The notes beneath the pieces were generated by a model. It saw nothing but the letters and a program-made list of their open reading frames with translations, made no database searches and was not told the DNA's origin. A program made the position numbers and the translations under genes. Shown here piece after piece: positions 44,130 to 52,171 of a DNA stretch of 64,000 bases (positions are counted from its first letter, which is position 1; every line of letters starts with the position of its first letter). The stretch lies in contig JAEZAM010000077.1 of assembly GCA_023430465.1 (NCBI GenBank), positions 7,510 to 71,509 on the forward strand, in the 5' to 3' direction. The DNA is from Bacteroidota bacterium (GTDB lineage: Bacteria > Bacteroidota > Bacteroidia > Chitinophagales > Chitinophagaceae).

Positions 44130-44717
44130 CTAGTTCTTTACTGATTTTGCGATCTTCTTTTCACCGATCCACACCACTTCATTGGTTTCGATGTTGGTCA
44201 GCTCGAGGTTCACCTGGTAGTACACCAGTTTCTTTCGTTTGTGTGAATCAACGATTGAGTTGATGCTGCCCTGTAAGATATAATCAGCGCCCTGTTCCAT
44301 ACCGAACTTTTTCATGGAGGCAGTGGTAGAGTTTGTTTGCTGATCCGCTTTTTCCGCGCGAAGTTCTTCTCTTTTTTTGCCACCCTGTACGAGCCGTACT
44401 TTCTGCGAAGTCAGAAACGAATTTTCTACATCCTTCACAAAGGTTTCTGCATCGATGTGTTCATGACTTTTGTTGCTCACGAAGCCGGTTATCACTACGG
44501 GGCGCTGTCCGTTTTTGCCGGCCATATGATCGGTGAGCCAGTTGGCGCTGAGGATCGTGTTGGTCATATCCTGTGCCACGAGGCGGGAGTCGGTATTGTT
44601 CCAGCGGCCGCTGATATCTACCTGTTCGGAAGGGTCTATGCGGCTGACCTTACGGGCACAGCCGGTCATGATGAGGAGAGCTGTCAGGGACAGCAGAAAA
44701 GGTATACTTCTTTTCAT
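44130..44717 (-). CDS. lpoB: Penicillin-binding protein activator LpoB family lipoprotein
   Basis: A 195-aa outer-membrane lipoprotein (Cys20 in LIMTGCARK). The fold pattern is that of LpoB: DISGRWNNTDSRLVAQDMTN, then RPVVITGFVSNKSHEHID, a Gln/Glu-rich linker, GADYILQGSINSIVD and the YYQVNLELTNIETNEVVW ending. In E. coli LpoB activates PBP1b. I start it at ATG 44717, as the upstream 20 residues are not signal-like. It lies 22 bp upstream of the COG3014 gene. Confidence 0.88.
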   Translation of the reverse strand: MKRSIPFLLSLTALLIMTGCARKVSRIDPSEQVDISGRWNNTDSRLVAQDMTNTILSANWLTDHMAGKNGQRPVVITGFVSNKSHEHIDAETFVKDVENSFLTSQKVRLVQGGKKREELRAEKADQQTNSTTASMKKFGMEQGADYILQGSINSIVDSHKRKKLVYYQVNLELTNIETNEVVWIGEKKIAKSVKN

Positions 44718-44749
44718 GTATCTGGGTTTAATGTTTGAGATAGGTTCGA

Positions 44750-45160
44750 TTAACGCCACCAGTAGCCGATACCCCATGGATTTAAGAACAGCGAGCCGTT
44801 CCTGTGGGAATATCGCGTGGGATAATAATTGTAATGCCGCCAGCCGTTACGATAGCCGGGGTAGTAATAGTTGTAGCCGAAATCATCCTGGTATTGGTAG
44901 CGCCGCAGGCGATATTCCCGCCGTAGCTGCCTGTTTTCAGCGCGCTGGGCCCGGCGGTCTTCCAGCCAGTCGATGGCCTTGTAAGTTTCCTGGCTGGTAG
45001 TACCATGCCATTGGTTAAGTGAGTCGGCCAGCTTCATATATTTTGCGCGGCTTACTGCGAAGGATGGATTCTGGCCATCAGCCAGTTCCTGCGCACCTGC
45101 CACGTAGTGCAGCAGAATAAATGAGAAGGCGATTGTCAATTTTGGTAGAACTCTTTTCAT
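44750..45160 (-). CDS. Small secreted Tyr/Arg-rich protein
   Basis: A 136-aa protein with a signal peptide (about 1-23, ending AGA-QEL). The mature part is rich in Arg, Tyr and Asn, with a repeated basic helix (RRAQRAENRQLRREYRLRR) and an aromatic C-terminus (NYYYPGYRNGWRHYNYY). I do not recognise the family. It is the first gene of a minus-strand run with lpoB and COG3014, so it may be a cell-wall factor. Confidence 0.7.
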   Translation of the reverse strand: MKRVLPKLTIAFSFILLHYVAGAQELADGQNPSFAVSRAKYMKLADSLNQWHGTTSQETYKAIDWLEDRRAQRAENRQLRREYRLRRYQYQDDFGYNYYYPGYRNGWRHYNYYPTRYSHRNGSLFLNPWGIGYWWR

Positions 45161-45363
45161 ACTTCAAATTTGATGTGATAAAAATCGTCGGGACTAAAGT
45201 ACTATCAAAAGCAGTTAACTCACAGTTAAATGTAACAGACCGCCTTCCCGGGGGGATGAACTGGTGCTGGTTACGCGTTAAATTTTAGGATACCGTTAAA
45301 AAAAATTAATTTTATTAAGCATCCGTAGTCGGGAGATCATTTATCAGTTAAAATGTTAATCGT

Positions 45364-45789
45364 ATGAGAGGAGTGAATAGGGTAATGCTGATCGGAAACC
45401 TGGGTAAGGATCCGGACGTCCAGTTCCTGGAGGGCAATATCGCAGTTGCCAAATTCCCGCTGGCAACAACGGAGACATTCAAGGATCGCTCCGGCAAGCT
45501 TGTTTCTCAAACGGAATGGCACACTGTGGTTTTATGGCGGGGCCTGGCCGAGCTTGCTCAAAAATATTTACACAAAAGCAGCCTTGTATACATCGAAGGG
45601 CGCCTGCGCACCAGGAGCTGGGAGGATAAGGATGGTCACCGCAAATTCGCCACGGAGGTTGTTGGTGATAACCTGATCATGCTGGATAAACGTATGGATG
45701 GAGGCAATGCCCATCCTGAGAGCGGCCTTGAAAACCTCGGCAGTCACGATGTTCCACCCGGAGACCCTTCGGAAAATCTGCCTTTCTGA
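45364..45789 (+). CDS. ssb: Single-stranded DNA-binding protein
   Basis: A 141-aa OB-fold protein (MRGVNRVMLIGNLGKDPDV, KLVSQTEWHTVVLW, EGRLRTRSWEDKDGHRKF). The acidic tail ends ENLPF, close to the partner-binding DDIPF tip. It binds single-stranded DNA as a tetramer. It precedes gldE by 76 bp. Confidence 0.95.
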   Translation: MRGVNRVMLIGNLGKDPDVQFLEGNIAVAKFPLATTETFKDRSGKLVSQTEWHTVVLWRGLAELAQKYLHKSSLVYIEGRLRTRSWEDKDGHRKFATEVVGDNLIMLDKRMDGGNAHPESGLENLGSHDVPPGDPSENLPF

Positions 45790-45804
45790 TTATGGTTTTA
45801 ATAA

Positions 45805-45812
45805 TAACTTTG
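45805..45812 (+). promoter_or_regulatory. Bacteroidota -7 element TAACTTTG for gldE
   Basis: A TAnnTTTG match 53 bp before the TTG start of gldE, between ssb and gldE. Confidence 0.5.
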
Positions 45813-45865
45813 CCCGCTGACAGCCGTTACTGTCAGGTTCAACAGCTCAATTAAACCAACTCGCA

Positions 45866-47233
45866 TTGGAGACTCATTCGGTCATCGGTTTCATTCTTAA
45901 TAAGCTTTCGATCTATTTGCTGGTTGCCGACACCCAGTCGATCACCATCCTGACGTTCCTGCTGATCATCATGCTCCTGCTGAGCTTTACCATTTCCGGG
46001 GCTGAGGTGGCCATATTTTCACTGAATGAAAAGGATGTAAATACCCTCAAGACCAAACAACATCCCGCAGCGCGGCGGATCGTGAATTTCCTGGAGGAAC
46101 CAAAGGAAGTGTTTGCCTCGCTGCTCATCGCCAGCATTTTCATTAATATTTCCATCATTGTTGTTGCCAATTTCCTCCTGACCTCCATATTGCCCTATGG
46201 CAGCATCCGCCCATTTCAGAACCTCTCGGTCAATTATACCCTGGAGGTTTTGATCCGCGTGGCATCCATTGGTTTTGTGCTGGTCTTCTTTTCTCAGTTT
46301 CTTCCCAAGGTCTGGGCCAGCCAGAAGAATTTACAGTTCGCCTATGGCTCCGCATCCGTTGTAGAAGGTGTTCATCTCCTGCTTCGCCGCATCAGTAAAT
46401 GGTTCGTATCGGTGGCTGATGGTATCGGCAAAACCGCCGGCGCAAACAAAGCCGAAGCCATGAGCCTGCAGGAACTGGATGAGGCAATAGATGTTCAGAC
46501 GGATGAGGAAGCATCCCAGGAAGAAAAGAACATCATGAAAGGCATCGTAAAGTTTGGTACCATCACGGTGCGGCAGATCATGAGAAGCAGGCTGGAGGTA
46601 AACGGGGTGGAACAAAAGGCCAGCTTCAGTGACCTGATCGATAAGGTGAAAGAACTACATTATTCCCGGTTGCCCGTGTATTATGAAAGCATGGACAACG
46701 TGATCGGCATCATCAATACGAAAGACCTGGTGCCTTACCTCCATGAAGCGGAAGACTTTGACTGGCACAGCCTCATGCGGCAACCGTACTTTGTGCCCGA
46801 GTCAAGACTTATCTCTGATCTCATGCGGGATTTCCAATCCCGGAAGCTGCATTTTGCCGTGGTGGTGGATGAATTTGGTGGCACCAGTGGTATTGTCACC
46901 ATGGAAGATATCATGGAGGAAGTGATCGGTGATATCAAAGATGAGTTTGATGAAGAAGAAACAAGAGACAAAAAGATCGACGAAAATACTTTCCTGTTTG
47001 AAGGCCGCACGATGATACACGACATGTGTAAGATGATGCAACTACCCATAAGCACCTTTGATGCTGTCAGGGGCGAGAGTGAATCAGTGGGCGGACTGGT
47101 GCTGGAGCTGGCGGGGGAATTTCCGGCGGTGAACACGGTCATCAATTCAAATGATTTTGATTTTACGGTGATGGAAGCTTCCGCCAACAGGATCGGCCTG
47201 GTTAAAGTGACTATTTTAAATAAAAAGCCCTGA
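45866..47233 (+). CDS. gldE: Gliding motility-associated GldE, CNNM/CorC-type protein
   Basis: A 455-aa membrane protein with three or four helices of the CNNM domain (about 22-170), two CBS domains (about 215-335) and a CorC/HlyC transporter-associated domain (about 365-455). It starts with TTG. GldE works with GldD in F. johnsoniae gliding. The gldE stop and gldD start share bases (TGATG), so they are translationally coupled. The CBS pair suggests control by nucleotide or ion. Confidence 0.92.
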   Translation: METHSVIGFILNKLSIYLLVADTQSITILTFLLIIMLLLSFTISGAEVAIFSLNEKDVNTLKTKQHPAARRIVNFLEEPKEVFASLLIASIFINISIIVVANFLLTSILPYGSIRPFQNLSVNYTLEVLIRVASIGFVLVFFSQFLPKVWASQKNLQFAYGSASVVEGVHLLLRRISKWFVSVADGIGKTAGANKAEAMSLQELDEAIDVQTDEEASQEEKNIMKGIVKFGTITVRQIMRSRLEVNGVEQKASFSDLIDKVKELHYSRLPVYYESMDNVIGIINTKDLVPYLHEAEDFDWHSLMRQPYFVPESRLISDLMRDFQSRKLHFAVVVDEFGGTSGIVTMEDIMEEVIGDIKDEFDEEETRDKKIDENTFLFEGRTMIHDMCKMMQLPISTFDAVRGESESVGGLVLELAGEFPAVNTVINSNDFDFTVMEASANRIGLVKVTILNKKP

Positions 47234-47880
47234 TGAAATCGCTGTACGTGAAATGGATCCCCATAGCATTGATTGCTGCCCTGCTGGCTGCATCCTGCAA
47301 CAGTGATTACACCTTCAAGAAAAAAGGGTATTTCCGGATCGATCTGCCTGAAAAGCAGTACCGCGAATTCAATGAAACCGGCTATCCGTACACCTTTCAG
47401 TATCCGGCCTACGGGCATATTACGAAGGATACTTCCTTCTTTGGTGACGCGACTGAAAATCCCTGGTGGATCAATATTGACTTCCCGCAGTTTCGGGGTC
47501 GTGTTTATATCAGTTATAAGGAAGTGGCCAAAAACAATTTCGATTCCCTGGTAAATGATGGCTATAAAATGGCCTTCAAGCAGCACACCGTCTTGTCAAC
47601 CGGTATCAATGACAGCGTACTCAGAACACCCAATGGCGTGGAGGGCATTTATTTTGACCTGAAAGGGAATACAGCCACCGCTAACCAGTTTTTTCTGACC
47701 GATTCCACCACGCATTTCCTGCGGGGAGCGCTTTATTTTGATGCCACACCCAATGAGGATTCGCTGGGGGTAGTCAATGATTTTTTGAAGAAAGATCTGC
47801 AACACCTCATCAACACGCTGCAGTTTCGCAGCCCGGGAAGTAGCAGCGTAAGCTCATCAAAATTATCCCCGCGTCGTTAA
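47233..47880 (+). CDS. gldD: Gliding motility lipoprotein GldD
   Basis: A 215-aa lipoprotein (Cys22 in LLAASCNSD). GldD hallmarks: KKKGYFRIDLPEKQYREF and NPWWINIDFPQFRGRVYISYK. It is needed for gliding and protein secretion in F. johnsoniae. It is coupled to gldE by a 1-bp stop/start overlap. Confidence 0.94.
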   Translation: MKSLYVKWIPIALIAALLAASCNSDYTFKKKGYFRIDLPEKQYREFNETGYPYTFQYPAYGHITKDTSFFGDATENPWWINIDFPQFRGRVYISYKEVAKNNFDSLVNDGYKMAFKQHTVLSTGINDSVLRTPNGVEGIYFDLKGNTATANQFFLTDSTTHFLRGALYFDATPNEDSLGVVNDFLKKDLQHLINTLQFRSPGSSSVSSSKLSPRR

Positions 47881-47929
47881 GCTCCCTGTTTTTTTGGTAA
47901 TTTGGCAGCCAACCAGACCTATTGCAAGT

Positions 47930-49720
47930 ATGAGAAAGATTTGTGCTGCGATCATTGCCGTACTGTTATACAGCGCGGTTTCGGGGCAGGAAGCCGCTGC
48001 CGTCGACTCGATGAGCTCCGCGCTCCGTGAAAGTAAAACTCCCGGCGACCGTATATTCTGGATGGACCTGCTCTCCCGCACGATGATGAACGTCAACCTT
48101 GCACGGGCTGACTCCATCGGTAACGCCATGATCTCGGAGGCAGAGGACTCGAGGGACAGGAAGCTGATGATCTTTGCCTATCGGTCAAATGGCATCCGGT
48201 GTTCCTACTATGCCTCCAACATGAACTATACCCGCCGGGCGATCGAATACTTCGAAAAAGCGCTGGCCATTTCCAAACGGAACAGGCTTGAGGAAGAAAC
48301 TGCAGAGACGCTGCTTGGTCTTGGCTGGGTAAACATGGTTGCGGATAAAAACAAGGCACTGGACTATACCAACCAGGCCGCCGCTATTATATCCACCATA
48401 AAGAATGACAGCCTTGCTGCAGCCGTGCAGTTGTTGTATGGTGATGTATATCTTGACAGGAATAATAAAATTCTTTCACTTCGGCATTACCTGAATGCGC
48501 TCCGGATAGCCGAGGTGTACAAGGATCCTTCCCTGTTACGAAGCTGCTACCGTGATCTTTCTGCGTTTTATACCAGTATTGGTGATCACGACAAGGCCAT
48601 CGATTATTTTATCAGCGCAACGGATCAGCTCGAGCACATGAAACATGACCGCAGTGTGCCGTATCAGCGCGTGGTGGGCCTGAATCATCTTGGGAAATTA
48701 TATGCAGATAAAGGCAATTACGAGAAGGCGCTGGACTACTATAACAGGTCGCTGAAGTTGGCCGACGAGCTGAAATTTGCAACGCTCAAGGTTCCTGCAT
48801 ACACATCCATTCTCAACCAGTACCTGCGGACGGACGAACCCCGAAAGGCATTGGACTATTTCAATTCACCAGCAGGCAGAGCATTGCAGAGTCACCTTAT
48901 AAATTTTGGCTTTTCCGGCGTCATCGATCAGGCCTATGCCGTTATCTACACGCAGCTTGATAAACTTGATTCGGCAAGGTTCTATTTTGCAAAAGCGGCT
49001 CCTTACTTTGATCGGTCTGCCAATCAATACCAGAACATTGGTTATTATGCCCAGTTGGGGGCATTTTATAAAAAAACAAATGAAAATGAGAAAGCGATAG
49101 AAATGTTCCTCCGGGTGAAGGAGGTGGCCGATGAACTGGGACAATTGGAAAATGCGGAGCGTGCGGCAAAGCATCTTGACACGTTGTATTCCCGGCTGGG
49201 CCAGTTTCAGCAAGCCAGTTTTTACAATGGGGTGTATCACCAGTATAAAGACAGTATAGAAACGCTAAACAGGGAAAAAGAACTGGCGCAGGTGGAGGCC
49301 GGCGATGAACAGATAAGGCAAAAAAGACTGGAAGAGGAAAAGCTACTGGCAAAGCGCAAGCGTGACAACATCCAGTACCTCGCCATCACGATCGGCATCG
49401 TGGGACTTTTCCTGCTGATGGTCATGCTGGGCATGTTCAAGGTATCGGCAACGACGATCAAGATGGTCGGGTTCTTCTCTTTCCTGATGTTCTTCGAGTT
49501 CATTTTCCTGATTTTCAAAAAGAACATTTATTCCCTCACCCAGGGAGAGCCCTGGCGTGATCTGTTGTTCATGATTGCGTTAGCGGCAATATTGCTCCCG
49601 CTTCATCATTGGCTGGAGCATAGGGTGATTCACTATCTCACGTCGCATAACCGCCTTACTGAAAGTGGGCGAAGTTTGAAAGAAAAATTGTTTCGCAGGA
49701 AGAAAACGACGGTGTCTTGA
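47930..49720 (+). CDS. TPR protein with C-terminal membrane helices
   Basis: A 596-aa protein: signal peptide (about 1-20), six or more TPR repeats (about 60-430; for example LNHLGKLYADKGNYEKALDYYNRSLKLA), a coiled coil of Glu, Lys and Arg (about 430-475) and three transmembrane helices (about 480-575). This is the sensor layout of Bacteroidota TPR histidine kinases or DUF5113 regulators, but no kinase or DNA-binding domain follows. I start at ATG 47930 to give a proper signal peptide. Confidence 0.8.
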   Translation: MRKICAAIIAVLLYSAVSGQEAAAVDSMSSALRESKTPGDRIFWMDLLSRTMMNVNLARADSIGNAMISEAEDSRDRKLMIFAYRSNGIRCSYYASNMNYTRRAIEYFEKALAISKRNRLEEETAETLLGLGWVNMVADKNKALDYTNQAAAIISTIKNDSLAAAVQLLYGDVYLDRNNKILSLRHYLNALRIAEVYKDPSLLRSCYRDLSAFYTSIGDHDKAIDYFISATDQLEHMKHDRSVPYQRVVGLNHLGKLYADKGNYEKALDYYNRSLKLADELKFATLKVPAYTSILNQYLRTDEPRKALDYFNSPAGRALQSHLINFGFSGVIDQAYAVIYTQLDKLDSARFYFAKAAPYFDRSANQYQNIGYYAQLGAFYKKTNENEKAIEMFLRVKEVADELGQLENAERAAKHLDTLYSRLGQFQQASFYNGVYHQYKDSIETLNREKELAQVEAGDEQIRQKRLEEEKLLAKRKRDNIQYLAITIGIVGLFLLMVMLGMFKVSATTIKMVGFFSFLMFFEFIFLIFKKNIYSLTQGEPWRDLLFMIALAAILLPLHHWLEHRVIHYLTSHNRLTESGRSLKEKLFRRKKTTVS

Positions 49721-49763
49721 AGCTGAGGCTGAGGTGAGGTTAAGGTTGAGGTTAAGGTTGAGG

Positions 49764-50060
49764 TTGTGTGCACTGCGCGAAATTGATGTTTGTAATCATA
49801 AGCCGACAAGAGCTTTAGCCCGCCAGTCGGCCAATCTGAATAGCCCGGACTTTAGTCCGTTGACAGAACCTGTCGACCGCCACGCGAGCGGAGATTGTGT
49901 GCACTACGCGAAATTGATGATCGTTATAATAAGCCGACAAGGGTTTTAGCCCGCCAGTCGGCCAATCTGAATAGCCCGGACTTTAGTCCGTGGGCAGAGC
50001 CTGTCGACCGCCCCGCGGGCTGAGGTTGTGTGCACTATGCGAGATGGATCATTGTTATTG
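49764..50060 (+). repeat. 131-bp tandem repeat, 2.3 copies, with REP-like cores
   Basis: The word TTGTGTGCAC recurs at 49764, 49895 and 50026, exactly 131 bp apart. Each full unit has GCCGAC...GTCGGC and a CGGACTTTAGTCCG hairpin (cores 49799-49859 and 49930-49990). The units differ at scattered positions, so the duplication is not very recent. Confidence 0.85.
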
Positions 50061-50161
50061 GAACCATACAGGTTTTATCGCGCCGAACCGGGAGCGGCGC
50101 CAGTTGATTTTCACATAGCTTGCCCCAACCGTAACCTCAGCCTCAAACTCAACCTAAACCT

Positions 50162-50169
50162 TACCTTTG
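50162..50169 (+). promoter_or_regulatory. Bacteroidota -7 element TACCTTTG for the DUF3109 gene
   Basis: A TAnnTTTG match 14 bp before the GTG start. It lies at the very end of the inverted GAGGTT arm, so the repeat insertion sits where the -33 region would be. Confidence 0.6.
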
Positions 50170-50183
50170 CACAAATTATTTCC

Positions 50184-50780
50184 GTGATCGTTATCGATAA
50201 TGTGCTGATTAGTGATGATGTGATTCAGGCCAGGTTTGTCTGTGACCTTGGCCGCTGTAAAGGCGGTTGCTGTGAAGAAGGCGATGCGGGTGCGCCGCTC
50301 GAAAAAGAGGAGATGGACATCATCCGTGAGAACTTCGACCTGGTGCGGCCCTACCTGCCCGCGGATGCCGTGGCCGAGATCGAAAAGAAAGGATTTTACC
50401 AGTATGATGATGAGTTTGGCTGGGTAACCCCGACTTTACCATCTGATAATGAGATCTGCGTCTACGCGTTCCGTGAAAAAAATGGCCTGATAAAATGCGC
50501 TTTCGAACAGGCATACTACGACGGCCTGATAGGCTGGAAAAAACCCATTAGCTGTCATCTCTATCCCATCCTGGCCAAAAAAGGCCTGCATGGTGATTAT
50601 GAGCGCGTGAATTATGAACCTCGCGAACGACTCTGCAGTCCCGCCTGTGCCCTTGGCGAAAAACTGCAAATGCCCGTGTACAAATTCCTGAAGGAACCCC
50701 TGATCCGCAAATATGGAGAGCAGTTTTATGAAACGCTCGATGCCATAGCCACCGGTAACTATGAGGCAAACAACTCGTAA
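50184..50780 (+). CDS. DUF3109 (YkgJ-like) cysteine cluster protein
   Basis: A 198-aa protein. Cys20, 25, 29 and 30 (FVCDLGRCKGGCCEEGDAGAPL) and later Cys residues in ISCHLYP and RLCSPACALG fit a metal or Fe-S binding module. The start is GTG 50184 (VIVIDNVLISDDV), as family members begin at this point. A longer frame upstream reads into the repeat island. The function of the family is unknown. LutB follows 9 bp downstream. Confidence 0.88.
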   Translation: MIVIDNVLISDDVIQARFVCDLGRCKGGCCEEGDAGAPLEKEEMDIIRENFDLVRPYLPADAVAEIEKKGFYQYDDEFGWVTPTLPSDNEICVYAFREKNGLIKCAFEQAYYDGLIGWKKPISCHLYPILAKKGLHGDYERVNYEPRERLCSPACALGEKLQMPVYKFLKEPLIRKYGEQFYETLDAIATGNYEANNS

Positions 50781-50789
50781 CTTCCCAAA

Positions 50790-52166
50790 GTGAAACAAAC
50801 AGCCAACCTTTTCGACGAAAAAAGTGCGCTCAAGGCCCCGGACAGGGATCACCGGCGTACGATCAATTTCAATATCGGGAAATACAATGCCGTTGTGCCG
50901 ATGGGCAAGACGCAGTTTGCCGAACTGGATCTTGCCCGCGAGCGCGCGAAGAACCTGAAATGGAAAGCGATCGAATCGCTGGACGCACAACTGGAGAATT
51001 TTGAAACACTGATAACCCGTCGTGGGGCCCGCGTGATCTGGGCCGAGACGGGCGAGCAGGCGCTGGAAGAGATCGGGAAGATCTGTAAGGAAAAGAACTG
51101 CCGCACGCTGGTGAAAAGCAAAAGCATGGTGACGGAAGAGATTCACCTGAATGCCTACCTTGAAAAAAACGGTATCCAAAGTATCGAAACGGATCTTGGA
51201 GAATATATCCAGCAACTGGATGGGGAGCCACCCTATCACATCGTTACGCCCGCCATGCACAAAAGCAAGGAGGATATTGCCAAACTGTTTGCTGAGAAAT
51301 TAGGCACTGATCCGACGCTTACTCCCGAACAGATGACACTGGTCGCCCGGGATATACTCCGCGAGAAATACCGTGAAGCAGAGGTTGGCGTAACCGGGGC
51401 AAATTTTATCATCTCGGACATCGGTGCAGTTGCAGTTACGGAAAATGAAGGCAATGGCCGCCTGAGTTGCTCAATGCCAAAAACGCATATTGTAGTTGTT
51501 GGTATTGAAAAAGTAATACCTTCTATGACTGACCTGGCTTTGTTCTGGCCATTACTGTCTACGTTTGGAACAGGGCAGCGCATCACTTCCTATAACACGA
51601 TCATATGTGGTCCGAGACAGGAAGGCGAGATGGACGGTCCGGAAGAAATGTATGTGATCCTGCTCGACAACGGCCGCACGAAAATTCTGGCGGACGAAAA
51701 GCAACGCGAAAGCCTTTACTGTATCCGGTGCGGCGCCTGCCTCAATGCCTGCCCGGTCTATAAAAATATTGGCGGCCATACTTATGGCACTACCTACAGC
51801 GGACCAATCGGATCCGTCATCACCCCGAACCTAAAAGAGATGGGTGAATGGAAACATCTTAGCTATGCCTCTTCCCTTTGCGGCAACTGTACGGAGGTAT
51901 GTGCAGTGAAGATCAACCTGCATGAGCTGTTGCTTGAGAACCGGCGTGAGGCCGTTGAGACCGGCAATAGCGGTTTCGCTGAAAAGATGGCCTGGAAAGC
52001 ATGGAAGCAGGGAATGCTGAGAAGAAACTGGATGAACATGGCCAATGGCACCGTTAAGAACTGGGTGGTAAATTCATTGGTAAAAGGATGGTCTGAACAC
52101 CGGGGCAAAATGGAATTCCCGGCAAAGTCATTCAATCAACGCTGGAAAGAGAAACAGAATACCTGA
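50790..52166 (+). CDS. lutB: LutB/LldF family iron-sulfur protein
   Basis: A 458-aa protein with a LUD domain (about 60-290) and a ferredoxin-like end with two clusters: Cys311, 314, 317 and 321 (CIRCGACLNACP), and CGNCTEVCAV from Cys364. In Bacillus LutB works with LutA and LutC in L-lactate oxidation. Neither partner is in the window; DUF3109 is the neighbour instead. The start codon is GTG. Confidence 0.92.
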   Translation: MKQTANLFDEKSALKAPDRDHRRTINFNIGKYNAVVPMGKTQFAELDLARERAKNLKWKAIESLDAQLENFETLITRRGARVIWAETGEQALEEIGKICKEKNCRTLVKSKSMVTEEIHLNAYLEKNGIQSIETDLGEYIQQLDGEPPYHIVTPAMHKSKEDIAKLFAEKLGTDPTLTPEQMTLVARDILREKYREAEVGVTGANFIISDIGAVAVTENEGNGRLSCSMPKTHIVVVGIEKVIPSMTDLALFWPLLSTFGTGQRITSYNTIICGPRQEGEMDGPEEMYVILLDNGRTKILADEKQRESLYCIRCGACLNACPVYKNIGGHTYGTTYSGPIGSVITPNLKEMGEWKHLSYASSLCGNCTEVCAVKINLHELLLENRREAVETGNSGFAEKMAWKAWKQGMLRRNWMNMANGTVKNWVVNSLVKGWSEHRGKMEFPAKSFNQRWKEKQNT

Positions 52167-52171
52167 TACCA

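Larger units (their letters stand above)
49721..50183. other. 463-bp repeat island between the TPR gene and DUF3109
   Basis: Two full 131-bp tandem units and a partial third (first-unit start 49764, second 49895, third 50026) each carry a REP-like element. The block is bracketed by GAGGTT-rich arms, plus-oriented at 49722-49766 and inverted at 50129-50165. No gene is supported. The right arm ends immediately before the DUF3109 promoter. Confidence 0.8.

Noticed and set aside
46735..47586. 283-codon antisense frame across gldE and gldD
   Set aside because: It covers two genes with strong family motifs and lacks a start context or known domain.
49764..50060. CRISPR array
   Set aside because: There are only 2.3 long units (131 bp) without short repeats and unique spacers, and no cas gene.
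50028..50183. N-terminal extension of the DUF3109 protein into the repeat island
   Set aside because: The extension is translated repeat DNA; family members begin at the VIVIDNVLIS position.
50436..51260. 274-codon open frame antisense to DUF3109 and lutB
   Set aside because: Both sense genes have clear family motifs; the antisense frame spans their junction and resembles nothing.
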